Shown here piece after piece: positions 23,100 through 36,103 of a stretch of DNA of 64,000 nucleotides. Below the pieces are notes generated by a model that had not been told where the DNA came from, did not search any database, and saw only the letters and a list, made by a program, of their open reading frames with translations. Numbering within the stretch: the first letter of the stretch is position 1; each line of letters opens with the position of its first letter. The position numbers were made by a program, and so were the translations under genes. The stretch is taken from assembly GCA_024138025.1 (NCBI GenBank), contig JAMXBD010000433.1, positions 186,001 to 250,000 of the forward strand, written 5' to 3'. The DNA comes from Combretum micranthum (Eukaryota; Streptophyta; Magnoliopsida; Myrtales; Combretaceae).

Positions 23100-26000
23100 A
23101 ACATAAAAATCAATGTGGCATGCTCTTAATGTAAAATCATGATTTCATTTTTGATTGATTTCTTTTTACACTTTACATATAAGTTAGCCGTAGCTATTTG
23201 AAAAACTTTCTCAGGTTGTTTTCATTCCAATCCTGGGAATGAGCTCATCATGTAATGTTTCGCATTTGTAGACTCCATTTCCCAAGACTTCTTTCACCCT
23301 GACTGGATCGTCCAAGTTTAGGGCAAGTTTTCCTCAGGCTTCTTTGGACCCCATTGCTTCTAATTTTCTGCAAACGAGGTCTCTTGGGAGAAAGACTTTG
23401 TGTCTAACCTTCTTATTATAATATCGGGTTGCTCTTGTTGGTATGCGGTAACTCTCTTGCTCACTTTATCTCGAATCTCCTCTATTGCATCGAGTTCAGC
23501 TTCGAAACTGACCTTATTGATCAACCTATCATAGGATTGTACTCAAATGTTTTGTAGCCCTAGCTTGATAGGTAGAACAGCCTCAGAGTCAAAAGTGAGG
23601 TGAAAAAGGGGTTTCATCAGTAGGGGTGCATCTGGTGATGCAGTATCCCCATAAGATACTGGACAACTCATCTGCCTATTTGCCACTTTGTTGGTTTACC
23701 ATGGCCTTCAGACTTTACATGATGGTTTTATTAATGGCCTCGACCTGGCCGTTAGCTTGGGGTATGTGACAAAGGTGTTGCATAAGGTAATACAGTATTC
23801 GATGCAGAAGTCTTTGATTCTTTGGAACCAAATTACCTCGCATTATTCATTACTATGGAGTGCGGGACCCTGAACTGACGATGATGTTGGAGTAGATGAA
23901 GTGTTGGACATTTTTGTCCGTAACTTTTGCTATTGCCTTAGTTTCTACGCATTTCGTAAAATAATCACATCCATAATTATGAATTGTCTTTATCTTGTGG
24001 ATAGAGGAAAGGTTAGAGTATGTCCAGTCCCCACATGGTGAAGGGCTATAAGCTGATGAGCCAGAGTAGATCAATGCTTAGGGTATGGTCGATGGGAGCA
24101 ATATTTTGGCAGCGTTCACATCATTGCATAAATTCTTTTGCATTGGCCCTCATTGTTGATTAGAAGTAGCCGGCTTGCACAACTGGGTGTGCAATGATTG
24201 AGCTTTAAATTAATTACTACATTCACCAGCATGAAGCTCTTCTGGAACTCGTTGTCTATCTTTGGTTGTAAACATTGGAGAAGGGGGAAGCCGAAGCCCC
24301 TTTTATATAGGATTCTGTTGATAAGGGTGTAATTGGCTGCTCTATACACTAACTTCTTGGGTTTTGTTCTATCTGAGGGTAGAGTGTCGTCCCTGAGGTA
24401 TTTTTCTATCGATGTCATCCAGCTTTTGGATGGAGTTTCTTCTTGTAGATTCAGCACCTCGTGGGCTCTTATAATGGTAGACTTTTCAAGTAGGAACTTG
24501 ATGAATATTCTTTTTTCAATTTTTCCTAGGTCGGAGGCTACCATGGAGGTAAATTTTGAAAGTATATCAGCTTCAACATTTTTAGTCCTTGATATTTTAA
24601 CTATGTCCCATGAGAGTAATTATTTTGTGAGAGACTGAATTGCCTCTAGGTATCTAGCAATTTCTTCGTTCTTTGCTTCATATGCGCCTTTGACTTGTTG
24701 AACCATGAGCTGTGAATCGAAGAAGATCTGAAGGTCCCCTGTTTCTGCCCCAACATTCATAGTGAGCATGAGTTTGACTAATAGGGCTTCGTATTTCACT
24801 TCATTATTGCTTATAGGGAATTCAAAATTTAATGTACACTAATCTTGACTAGACCAGCTCCACTCTCCTCCCCCCCCACCCAAATTGTTGAGGATCAGTC
24901 CACGTGGAGGGTTTGTGTAGGTTTTTCCTTTCTCTTAGGTTTGGGGGAGCCAGTGTATTTGGCTATGAATTCCACTAAGACTTGCACCCTGATGGCATCA
25001 TGAGGTTGATATTGTACGTCGTAAGCGTTGAGCTCAATTGCATACTTCATCATTCTTCTGGAGACATGTAGTTTCTAGAGAATTGCCCTTATCAGCACAT
25101 CGGTGAGGACGATGATGTGGTGTGCTTGAAAGTATGGACACATACTACGTGCAAATATCACAAATGCTTTGGAAAACTTCTTTATTGTTGTGTACCTCTG
25201 CTCTTGACCTTGGAAGATGTGGCTGATGTAGCATATTGGTTGGTGTTGCTTCCTTTTACCTTGTGTTAGCACAGATGGCAGAGCTCGATCACTTACTGTG
25301 AGGTAAAGGTATAAGATTCCTTGCGATTGGAGTTTTGAGTATTCATATTGTGGTCAGCAATTGTTTTAGCTCATCGAAGGCCTGTTGGGATTTTCCTGTC
25401 CATTTGAACTTATCTAGTGTTTTAAGGATTTGTAAAATTTTGAGCATCGGTCTACGCTCCTTGAGAGAAATCTACTTAGTGTGGTTATCCTACCCACAAG
25501 CTGTTGCACTTCTTTTATTGATTTAGGTAGGCTCATTGTCAAGATCGCTTTGATCTTGTTGAGGTTGGCCTAAATTCCTCTTTAAGATACAACGTAACCT
25601 AAAAACTTTTCTATCAAGGCTCCAAATGTACTCGTTTGTGGGTTGAGCTTCAAATTGTAAAAATAAAGTCAATTGAAGATTTCTTGGAGGTTGTATGGGT
25701 GATCTTTGGCTTGATTACTTTTCATGATCATATCATTGACATAAACCTCCATGTTTCGACCTACCTGGGGTTTAAACACCTTAGTGACCAACCTCTGGCA
25801 GGTGGCACCAGCATTCTTTAATCCAAATGGCATCCTCTTGCAACAGTACATGCCAAACGACGTAATAAACGAGGTGTACATCTCATTGTATCCTTCATTT
25901 TTATCTGGTTGTAGTGGAGCAAGTGTACATGAAACTCAGTAGCTCATGTCCCGAGGTGTTATTAACAAATTGGTCAACTCATGGTAATGAGAAGCAATCC

Positions 26001-27150
26001 TTCAGGCATGCCTTGTTGAGGTCGGTGTAATCGACGCACATCCGCCATTTCCCACGGGTTTCTTAACCATGACAACATTGGCTAGTTAAGTAAGATATTT
26101 CTCTTCCTTAATGACCCCAGCTTAGAGTAGTTTATGGACTTCCTCTTCAATGGCGGCTTGCCTTTTATGGGGCAAAGTGCTGGATTTTTTGGTGGACTAG
26201 TTTTTGGGTTCTGTGGATGTTTAGCTGATGCATGATCGCATTCAAGCTTACACTTGTCATGTCAACAAGTGACCATGCAAAGACATTCTTATTTGCCTGC
26301 AAAAATGTGATCAAGTCTTCTTTAATGTCGGGAAGGATGACTTTTCCCACCCTCATCGTATGCTTGAGTTTATCATTGAGGGTGATTTCTTTATGAGCTT
26401 GGCTGGTTCACTTAGATGTTCCGGGTTATACTCTGATTTCGTATCAGTTGTGTATACATAATCTCCTTTTAGGGCCTTGATATATAGTTGTTAAGATTGT
26501 TCCTCGGCACATGTTTATCTCTACTGGGGTAGGGAACTCAGCCTTGAGGTGGGGTTAGGAGATGACCATAGCAAACATCGATTAGTTGCCTCGTCCCAAT
26601 GTAGCATTGTAAGGGGACTAACAGTTGACTACAAGGAAATCTATTTGGTGTACCATGTTTCATGGCTCTTCTCCAAGCTCAAAGGGCAAAGTAATGATAC
26701 TTCAAGGTTAGACAGGTTGATTGTCAAAACCATACATCTCGTGACTGTATGGCCCCAGCTTTGGTTTTAACTCATGCTTCATTTGCTTATATGCTTGATT
26801 AAAGAGGATGTTAGCACTACTTCTTGTGTCAATCAGCACCCTTTTGACCTTTTACCCCAAGATATAGACAACGATTATTAAGGCATCTTGGTGAGGGGTC
26901 TGTATTCCTTTGTAATCTTAGTTGGAGAAGGATTGTGGAATCAACTTTCACCCTTTTGGGTTCCTTGTTCATTATTAGTCGAGATGAACTCGAGCTAGGT
27001 GGCAGTCCCGTTCTTGTCAAGGTAATGAGCCTACCTATGATAGTATTGATCTCGCCATGGTATAGTTGGTGAGGATGGGGCTAATCAGGCCGATTTTGGG
27101 TAGTCGCCATTTTCTTAGGTTCGTCAACCTTTGTATTCTGTGTCAGGGGT
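23100..27150 (-). pseudogene. pol of the Tat-type element (PR-RT-RNase H-integrase), decayed
   Basis: Domains follow each other on minus. The protease has KRVLIDTRSSAN near 26840, altered after the catalytic Asp. The reverse transcriptase has MPFGLKNAGATCQRLV (about 25.81 kb), and the metal-binding motif reads YVND in place of YVDD (25732-25743). The RT-linked RNase H (LTQGKRKQHQPICYISH, 25.07-25.27 kb) is followed by a second RNase H starting LHVD near 24.9 kb. Integrase core remnants lie at 23.85-24.07 kb and its C-terminal part at 23.2-23.7 kb. Many stops and frameshifts are present. The order RNase H before integrase and the sequence style fit Ty3/gypsy Tat. Confidence 0.85.
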
Positions 27151-28650
27151 TCCGGCTTGAGGTCATGGTCTATGTATTGCTTTAGCAAATCACGCCATAT
27201 GGTGTCTTTTATGGCACTTTTATGTTGCAACAATTACTTGTATCATGTTTGCGGTTGTAGTGATACTTGCAATTTTCCTTTGAATCTTTTTGTCGTGAAC
27301 TCGGTCTCATTGAGGGTGGTGGCGGTAGGAGGCCTCGATTTCTTATCTTAGGGAATATATCATGTACTGGTAGTTTTAAGAGGGAGGGGGGGTATACTCA
27401 TTGTACTTCGGGAAGAGTTTTCGTTTATTGCCATCCTTAGAACCTCGGTGTTTGTCAACTCGGTTGAAGTCACAATAATCTTTTAGTCGGCTCTTTTCTC
27501 GAGGTGGGTTATCGTAGGCTCAGTTAGGTACTGTCTTTTTTTTAGCTTCCATTATGGCATTTCTTGTGTCTTCTTGGAAGATGTATTTCTATGCCTTTTC
27601 CTTCACATGTTCAAGAGTAGTAAGCCAACATTTGAAAAGGAAGTCAAAGAACGGGTATCTACGAGGACCCCCTGCTTAATGGCCTCTAAAGTTACACCTT
27701 GGTTGGGGTTCGGAATTTTCTAGGCATACTTTGTTGAATCTTGCCAAGTAGGTTCTTAGGGCTTACCTTGCCTTTGCCGCATCGTATAAAAGTAGGAGGA
27801 TTTTTCTTTGGCGGTTTGCTCACCATGAAGTGCACTACAATGAGGTTAGTGAGTTCAGCAAAGGAACTCACTGTGTTGGGTCTGAGCTTGCTAAATCAAA
27901 CCTTTGCTGAACCTCAAAAGGTGGTGGGAAAAGTTTGCACCATATGACGTCCAAAATTGTGTATCACCATGGTTGATTGAAACTAGGCGATATGATCCTT
28001 CGGGTCAATCGTTCCATCATATGATTCTAGAGCGGGTAGTTAGCTCTCGTGGGTAGTACTTCATATGATCTCGATCGCAAAAGGCATTTTTCCAAGGGGT
28101 GCTTTGGTAGCGGACTCACTTTTAAAGCCCTCTTTAATAGTGGATAGTCTCCTCATCATGTCCTGTATTTCTTCTAATGCGCGTTCTTTGTTGGAGCTAA
28201 GCTGTGTGCCCTTTGGGACAAGAGTGGAGGTGGTGTTCCCATGATCTCGAGCTAGGCTGGGGTTACAAGTCTCCCCTTTTTAGGTTGATCATCATTAACC
28301 TATCGTCTTGTAGTAGTTAAAGTTGACTGTTGGGATGTTGTATGCACTCGTGAGGTACTGTAGTGGGCTCTCATTAGGCTCTCGGAAGTTTTAACTCTCC
28401 GATGTGCATTTCGGAGCATCTTTGAGTTGTACGACTGCTCTTGGGTGGATGTACTAGCCTGCAATGACTCTACAATGCACCCATGATTCCTTTCAACCAG
28501 CTGCTTATCATGTTTAGTTGGTGAACGGATTGGAGAGGCACTCCTTGGTGCACTGGAGGCTAATTCCTATAGATGTAGGTCTTTCAGCCACTTCAACTCT
28601 ATTATCTTAGCTTGTTGGAGGGCATTTGACCGTTCATTTTCTAAGTTCCT
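27151..28650 (-). pseudogene. gag of the Tat-type element, decayed
   Basis: On minus, a gag core is recognisable at about 27.49-28.04 kb: SYDGTIDPKDHIA, then FPTTF, then SSFAELTNLIVVHF. This is the capsid region that assembles the particle. Stops interrupt it throughout. It follows the primer site near 28930 and precedes protease. Confidence 0.75.
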
Positions 28651-28918
28651 ATGTACAAAGTGCTTGCACATGTTTTAGTTCCAAGAAACGAACTTTGTCT
28701 AAAAAACCAAAATTTGTGACAATGGTCGAGCCAAGACACGACATTTTAGGGGCTTCAACATCCATAGGATGGGATGTGGGCACTAGGGAGCAGAATCAAC
28801 TTGATTCTTGTTTCGTTGCAGTTTGGGCATTATATGAGGGTAGGGTTGTCTGTTGTGGGTTTTTTAGGTTTTTTTTTTTTTTTTAATGAAAAGAACGATA
28901 GGAGAAGGAAAAGTGTTG

Positions 28919-28938
28919 GTTCCACAGATAGCACCAAA
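28919..28938 (-). other. Primer binding site region of the Tat-type element
   Basis: Directly after the 5' LTR on minus comes TTTGGTGCTATCTGTGGAAC. This resembles the TTTGGCGCCGTCTGTGGG primer sites of Tat-type elements and not the tRNA-Met type. It helps set the orientation. Confidence 0.55.
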
Positions 28939-29576
28939 TGTTGCACGAGTTGGATCTGGTTCGATAGAGATAGCTCTTGTAAATACAGAAGACACATCAG
29001 AGAGGGCATCGGGGGTTGCCCGGTGTGGCCACTCTAATGCCTAACTTAGTTTGCGGGTATATATGGTGTTTGTAAAAGATATATAAGACTTCATTTCCTT
29101 CCCTCATTCCTTTTTTCTCTCTATCCTCTTAGAAGAGGGGATGAGGGTATTTATAGCATTTATGGTCATACCAGGGTAGGTTGCTTCCTAATATGCGGCT
29201 TGGTACTCAATGCAGTTAGAGTACCCAAGCTAGAGTCATGGCTTCTTGGAGTATGGCTGAGCTATTGGTATCTCCCCTCCCCTCACCCTCCCCATATCGG
29301 TCACGAGGTGTGACTAGGGTGTTTACTTTGGCTAGAGATCGTAAGGCTTTAAGGCCAAGCTAGCAAACTAATCGAGCTCATTAGCTCGATTAGTCGTCCC
29401 GAGGTGAGGACTTTGGGAGAGGCCTTGTGTTGTACATAAAGTGGGGGTGCTAATCTCATTAACTTCCTAGGAGGTTATGATGTGACAAGTAGTGGGCCTA
29501 TCTTGAGCCAATCGGTGTTGTAAGGTTTTAGGGACCGAAGAGATCGAGTGATCGATGGCTAATTCCACTGTCAACA
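28939..29576 (-). repeat. 5' LTR of the Tat-type element
   Basis: 638 bp, starting TGTTGCACGAGTTGG on plus and ending CACTGTCAACA. It contains a minus-strand TATA box, GCTATAAATACCC, near 29147-29159 that would drive gag-pol. The length difference from the 3' LTR (621 bp) comes from small indels. Confidence 0.9.
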
Positions 29577-29691
29577 TATTACTTTCCTAGTATTACAAAA
29601 AAGAAATTTTGCGTAAGGAAGAATATGTAATATTAGAAAACCATTTTTTTTAATCCTTTCGTTATGCTGTATATTATAGTAATTATATGAA

Positions 29692-30075
29692 GGGTAAATT
29701 ACATTGGAAGGTATTAATATTTGAACATAAGTTCATTTGAAGTACTAACATTTTGCAAAGTTTATTTAAGGTCTTAATGTTTAGGGATAGTCATTTAAAG
29801 TATCGATATTTCAAGTGGTTAAAAAGAATAATCAACATTTTATAAAGTGAGTCAAATAATGTATTAATAATTGACTATTGATGAAAAATTAAGGAGACTT
29901 AATTGAAAACTAATCTATAATCCAAATGTTGACATCTTAAATGAACTTCGCAAAATATTGATATCTCATTTGATTCACTTTGTGAAACATTCATTCCTTT
30001 TTTGAACCACTTGAAATGTTGATATCTTAAATGAAATTATCCTCAAATGTTGTTACCTTCTAGTGTAATTTACTC
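29692..30075. mobile_element. MULE-type MITE, GRGTAAATTACA family
   Basis: The ends GGGTAAATTACATTGG and, reversed, GAGTAAATTACACTAG are inverted repeats that extend for over 60 bases. The flanks contain TTATATGAA and TTATATCAA (8 of 9), consistent with a 9-bp TSD with a one-base uncertainty at the right end. It is similar to the element at 51820-52106. There is no coding sequence. Confidence 0.75.
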
Positions 30076-30099
30076 ATTATATCAAAGTAAGGTAGTTTT

Positions 30100-30895
30100 C
30101 CATGGTATAGGAAAATTGTATGTATCATTTATAATATTAGACAAACTCAATATTTGCTTAATCCGCTCAATAAAGAGATTGATTTCATCATCTTCCTTCA
30201 TTTGATTCTTTGATTGTGTTGACTCCTTTGAATGTTATCATCTTTTTATTTCCTGGTTTTGCGTCTGATTATGCAATTGCATTAGTGATGATGTTCATTA
30301 GCAATTCATGTGTTAGAAGCTTTTCTCATAGTTGACTAAGGGTTAAAGTGTCCAAATTTTGTGCTTCTTTAATCATTGTCCTTTCACATCTTATGTTCTA
30401 AGTAAGATTCAAAGCATTTTTCACACAAGATTTGGATATGGAATAAGTTTTCTTAAAGCTACAAGTTCATTAGTACTCATAGTAAATCTATTAAAAGCAT
30501 CTATGATATTTTCATCAATCTTGAACCAAAATAGTTTGTATTGTTGCAATAAAGCATTTATTTTAATATCTTTGATTGCATTGGATCCTTCATAAGTTTC
30601 ACAAAATCTATCCCAAATTTCTTTAGCGATTTGATATGATGATATTGAGTAAAATTCAAAAGGAATAATTGTTGTTAAATGAACTCTTAGCCTTGTTATT
30701 TTTCTTAATTTTTTTCTTGTCATCATTGGGGATTATGGAGCCACTTTTGTACTTTAACTTTGTCATCTCCATTTTTTATCACTTGCCATGGAGTGAAATC
30801 ATTTGCTTGCCATATGAATCCTTGCATACGTTCCAAAAAGAGGAGTTAGTGCCATCAAATAAGGAACTAGACATCATCATGAGCTGTGTCTAAGC
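30100..30895 (-). pseudogene. Ty1/copia gag remnant (UBN2-type)
   Basis: On minus it starts near 30890 with SSLFDGTNSSFWN, the usual copia gag N-terminus, and continues with IWDRFCETYEGSNAIKD and KINALLQQYKLF, which is the gag capsid fold of copia elements. Stops and frameshifts are present. It ends near 30.1 kb. No protease or integrase of this copy was found; the hAT element begins next to its start codon. Confidence 0.75.
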
Positions 30896-31899
30896 AGTGA
30901 CTCAACTCGGATTGTCAGCACCAGTTCCCAACCCAGGAACTAGCCCATCAGTGATGTTTAAGACCTGCCATATGACTTGCTAAGTCTAGTGGGTCTAGGC
31001 AGGTCCCTGCTACAAATTGGCGGTTTAGTAAGGTATTAGATCTGCTGAAGTGGAAGTGCGGGTCAACTTGCCACCCAATGCAAATATTAGTAAATTAAAA
31101 AAAAAGATAATATGAAGAATAGTTAGCTAAATGTAAAATCAATTTACCTTATGATTTGACAAGTAGACCTAATTTCTTTAATCCCTTACAAAAACAAAAC
31201 AACATATAACGCAAAGTACAAAGGTTTGATGGCTCAACTATTCATTGTTAGGGTCAATATCAATAACGCATACAAATGCGTGAAAAAAGTTACATTGCTT
31301 TGCGTCACTATTCATTGTCAAAAAGTTACGCATTTGAAGTCTGGACATAGTGGACGCATGAAATTAAATTTGAGAGTTCAAATTTTTGAATGTTTGGGTA
31401 GAAGAGAACTCCTGATATAAAGTTGATATTTGACAATTCAAAATGTTAGGAATCATTCAGATTTCGAAGTTCAAAATCACAAACTTTCACTGTTTACATA
31501 TGGAAAAGAGGATATGAATTAAATTTGAGAGATTAATTTTTTGAATATTTGCAAATGAATTAATTGTGGAACATTAGGAGTCTAACTAGAATTTTCCAGT
31601 TTCTGCATTCAGAAAATTTAAAACATTCAAACGAGAAGAGTTGGTTATAAATTGATGTGGTATTTTTGGCAGACACTTACATCAATATTACAAATAACAA
31701 ATTTTGCACTATTACATGTTGCTTTGAAGAGTTGTCCAAAATCTACCGCATTCATAATTTTATTTTTTATGTTATTTTTGTTGCTATTACTCCATAGTTC
31801 TAAAACATATTGTTTATTGCACTTAGCAATTTAGATTTCATTATTTGACACATACCAACGCTTCGTATTTCTTTGATGGTTCCTAAAAAAATATGGAAA

Positions 31900-34800
31900 G
31901 AAAGACAAATTGAAGGGGAAACAACTCGAGTGTCAAGTATAACCAAATATCAATGTGGATAAGGATGCTAACTGCTATGACTTTGACGAGCCTCGAGCTT
32001 CCAAACTTGACTTTACGCTTGAGCAATTTCCTCTAGTTCTACCAGCTTTTGATACATTACTGTTGTTTACCAATCACATGGGAGTGATGACTCCTAAGAT
32101 CTGGCTATAGAACCACTTTCATAACATGAAGTTGAGGATTATAACGATTTAGGTGAAATACAGGCTTCAGTTGAGGCAGAACCATCAAGTAAGCCAAGAC
32201 CTTATAAGTCTAACATTATTGATAAACATTTCAGGAAAGTATAAGGTTTAGACAGGAAGACAAGAAACGGTTATAAGAGTCTCTCTAAGCACCTGAAGTT
32301 GAAGCATCCCAGTGAGTATGGTATGGATTTGTAATAGCACTAAGTATCACGATCCAGCTCGAAGAAAGAATCGAGGTTATGGCAGTTCAAGGATGAATTG
32401 TATCATGATGAGCTGGTGCAAATGAAAAAGCGGGTTGCACATGGGTTTCAACTCCAGTGAGAATGCATGTTTTGTATATTATCATCTAGAAACTCTACAA
32501 CCATATGCTCTTACATGAAGTGCTTCTATTATGAACGACTGATAAACTCACATTTTGTACACTTTTCATCTCTCAATTGGATTATAATCTTTACAAATTG
32601 TTATTGAATGTGTAAGAATTGGTAATGTAATGTGTTAATTGGTATTAATTCAGGTCATTGAGGACTTGGAATGAGTTTGAGCAAGGATTGTCCAAAAACA
32701 GAGCAAATGAAACCAAAATGAAGCAACACCAACCATCAAAAGGAGCAAGACAACCAACATTACATAGAAGAAGATGAATGCCAGCAAATTAACATTCAAC
32801 GCTACCAGTGTATGTTATTTGGAAACGCGGCTTCTACAATTTGAAGATACGCCGGCATTTCTGGAAGCAACACCACCGATTTTTGAACTAGTGTTCGTCC
32901 CTCACAGTTTAAAATTCCTTAACATTGCTGGCGTATAATGTGTAACTACCGGCATATGATTAGCAGTTAAACAATTTCGTGAGTCTGATTTGTATTAAAA
33001 AGGCTGCTTTAAAAAGAAAAGAGGGGAGTTCGAAAAAATATCGAGAGAACAGTTCTATAGCACAAAATAGAGAGTTTAGAATTGAAAACACAGATCTTGT
33101 AATGTAGATTAACAATTGGCTCTTAAATGCATTGTATATTGATCTCCAAGTCTTGTGAACGAATCTTAACGGTTTGATTTCTCAATTAATTTCCTTTTCT
33201 ACATTTTATGCATGTTGATTTTCTTATTTTATGTTCATTATGAGTTTAGTTGTAGTTTCTACTATGTCTAACTAAATTATAATGGTAGGAATACGATTAA
33301 ATATACCATTTGCTCAAATGATGGTTAAGCTCATGTTATATTACTGTTAGAATCATGTAATATTCATGTTGAATTCCTAGTATGAATCAAATATCTGGAA
33401 GGAATTAGATTCATAAGAAGTTTGATGACTCGAGAGAGAAGTCAGGTTTAAGGGAATTTGTAATTTAAGATTTGAGATCAAGATGCTGAGAGATTTAATC
33501 TGATTTAGAAACTATCTTTGTAATAAATGTGATGTTTTTAAGTTGATTTCTCACTAAGAGATTAGAAGAAATTTGATTTAATACATCAGGCAATTAATGA
33601 GTTGGAAGATTCTTAATTATAAAATCGAGTCCTTTGGTAATTTGAGTAGTGGAAGCTACCAGGTTGTTTTAAGGTTAAAAAGATTTTAAGAACTTTAAAT
33701 AGAAGTTTTGATCTCGATAGTTTCACTTGAATATACATGAGTTCTAATAGTTGATATAATTCAATTTCAACTTGATTAGCAAGAGCAGGATTTAATCTAT
33801 GTTCCCATTCTGGATAAATATAAGTTTCTATGATTTAGCAATATCTGAATAGTTTAGCAATGAGTAGAAAGTAGATAGATTGGTGTTAGTAAGATACTTG
33901 ACTTGAAAGCTTTTGCCTAAATATTAATTGGAACTCACACCAGTTTAGTACTTAATTATTCCTCGTGGGAACGATACTCATCTCATCATTCTACTACTTG
34001 ATTCGATTCAGTACACTTACTGGTCAATTCGCTTTCACATTTATATAGCCATTTTTAGCGGATCGACGACATTGCCGTAAAATGTATCAAAGAGGTAAGA
34101 CACAAGCAAGGTATGTTCTCTAGACTTGATACACATGTCTCCATCTGTTCGGACATTTAGACGAACAGAAAGGGAGAAAGTTCTTAAATAGGCATTACAT
34201 CTTATTGGATTTCATTGGATAATGCATAACAAATTGATTGCATTGTATAAAATGGATGGGGTCCAGATGACCCAAAACATATATTCTATGATGTGAATGA
34301 TTCTTTATGAATATGGTTTGATTGAAATTTTTTTTTATAGGCTTCGACAATGTTGTGGCTAATATAACTAGTATTACTGACCTAGAATTGTTATGTTAGC
34401 CTATGCTTAGTGGAACGTTTTTTCATATAAGGTGTGCATGTCATATTTTAAATCTATATGTAAAAAGCAAAATTGAATCTTTAAAAATTCATACTTCTCT
34501 GATAAAACTTGTGTTTGACTACATATCGGACCATCCATCAGTTAATAGAGAATGGCAAAAATGGTGTTGTGTACATGGTAAAAGGCTGAAATTTTTTTAA
34601 AAAGATGTGCGACATAGATGAAATTCAATTATGAACTTTTAGCTAGCACAATACCATACAAAGATTTGCTTTGTAGTTTTTCCATTGCACATGTACTAAA
34701 TATACTACTACATCCCAATGAATGAAATGTCTATTGTAGTTTGTTGGAACTGTTGAAGGATTTTTATGATTGTATAAATGTTTTCTCCTAGGTATATAAC

Positions 34801-35454
34801 CCCATTATACATCTCTTTTTACTAGAGGCATGCATCATCTTTAGGATGCTTTAAGAGGTAAGATTTGATCTCATTTTATATTCATTTGTTAACGATATGT
34901 CTCACAAGTGGTTGAAGTATCATAAGGAAATTCCCATGATATACAAGGTGGCATGGTTGTTGGATCCATGCAACAAAGTGGAGGGACTTTAGGAAGCTCT
35001 AGATTATTAATGAACATGTTGACAAAATGTTGAACACTTAAGATATATATTTAATTTCTGCAAGTAATGTTGTAAAAGAGATAGTAATGTACTATTAAAC
35101 TTATACTGGCAAATTAGTTTCGCATATGATGGACAAAAACCCATTAGCCCCACAATTCTTCTTAATGCATTGGTATCTAGTATCGTAGAAAAGCTTGAGT
35201 TAGTGCTCGATCATTTAGGGTTCAAAAAGCACCACGATGCAAATGAAAGTGGATCAGATTTTGAGATTGACAAGTACCTGAACACGACATTCAAGTTTGA
35301 TGACATGGTGGATGCATACAATTTTAATATCCTTGATTGGTGGAAATGCCACAAGGAGATGTTTCCAATACAATCTCGAATTGCTAGACAAGCATTGGCG
35401 GCACTAGCTTCAATCGTGGTGGTTGAGCAAGCTTTTAGCATTGCGGGACAATAG
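31900..35454 (+). pseudogene. hAT transposase remnant, split by an LTR
   Basis: The N-terminal part contains a BED zinc-finger remnant (SLSKHLKLKHPSEYG, about 32.27-32.32 kb). After the 32540-34065 LTR the frame resumes with HCRKMYQRGK, then FHIRCACHILNL at 34.42-34.46 kb. Near 35.3-35.45 kb comes the C-terminal dimerisation domain (NILDWWKCHKEMFP, then LAALASIVVVEQAFSIAG). This is the typical order of plant hAT transposases. Many stops and gaps are present, so it is inactive. Confidence 0.85.
32540..34065 (+). mobile_element. Solo LTR, 1.5 kb, inside the hAT transposase
   Basis: It starts TGATAAACTCACATTTTG and ends TTTTTAGCGGATCG, with perfect TSD ACGAC at 32535-32539 and 34066-34070. Excising it with one TSD rejoins the hAT coding frame at a position that makes sense for the family. 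The 3' end is CG rather than CA, perhaps a mutation. It is related to 9648-11147 and 2556-3695. No coding region is seen inside. Confidence 0.82.
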
Positions 35455-35462
35455 GATGAGCA

Positions 35463-35493
35463 TAGGTTCAAGTACCATTTATGACATTAACCC
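35463..35493. repeat. Single-end remnant of the 8040-type MULE MITE
   Basis: Reversed, it reads GGGTTAATGTCATAAATGG, nearly identical to the right end of 8040-8344. No left end is present upstream, where the hAT coding stops abruptly. It is a truncated copy or a deletion product. Confidence 0.55.
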
Positions 35494-36103
35494 TTTTTCA
35501 AAATGTAACTAATCGGTAAGAAACTTACATTTGACATGATTTTACAAATAAAATTAACCAACACAATAAAGTTCTTGTTTTTTTTTTTTTTTTGGAGAAA
35601 AAACAACACTAGAACTATGTTTGGTCTGATTATGTATAATGGTTAGTAGACGCCCATGGGGAAATTTTAAAACTTACAAAAAAATTAATTTCCATCCCAT
35701 TCCCCACTCATTTATATTTAGTTATTTATTTTTGTACTACCAAGCAAGAAATATTGAGAGATGTTAATATTGTAACAGAGGTAAGGCATAATGTCCCCTT
35801 TCTAGTTGAAAGTATTTGTCAAAGTTTAAGGAAAAGAAAAATAGTTATTCGACTCATCTTATTTTATGCGAATGTACATTATTTTTTACTAAAATTGTGT
35901 AATGTTATACATGATAGACATTATTTTTTATGGAAGTGTTTTTTTTTTTGGCATATTTTTTTGTTTTAAAAAAAATTTGGTTGGTTCTTAAGAATCATGA
36001 ACTGGCTTGATCCTGACCAATTCAGTTTTGGCTCCATGAATTGAGAACCGTGGACTAGCGGTTTAGGTCGATTTAGAACCGACTCGAGTTATCATGATGT
36101 CTA

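Larger units (their letters stand above)
12353..29576 (-). mobile_element. Complete Tat-type Ty3/gypsy retrotransposon, 17.2 kb
   Basis: Two direct LTRs (12353-12973 and 28939-29576), each starting TGTTGCACGAG and ending CACTGTCAACA, enclose the element, and TSD TATTA lies outside both. Coding is on minus: 5' LTR, primer site, gag, protease, reverse transcriptase, RNase H, integrase, then a spacer with a minisatellite and a gene in the opposite orientation, then the 3' LTR. Pol order and extra antisense gene fit the Tat lineage. A 4.5-kb LTR (18439-22985) is nested in the spacer. The LTRs differ at roughly one base in six over their first 160 bases by eye, so the insertion is old. All coding parts are broken. 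Confidence 0.93.
30897..36103 (+). mobile_element. Decayed hAT transposon (ends tentative)
   Basis: The interval encloses a hAT transposase remnant (31.9-35.45 kb). Possible ends are CAGTGACTCAACTCGG on the left and CCGACTCGAGTTATCATGA on the right, loosely inverted, with flanks TGTCTAAG and TGTCTATA (6 of 8). Repeated 'GAACC'-like subterminal words occur on both sides. The coding remnant is certain; the ends are a proposal. Confidence 0.45.
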
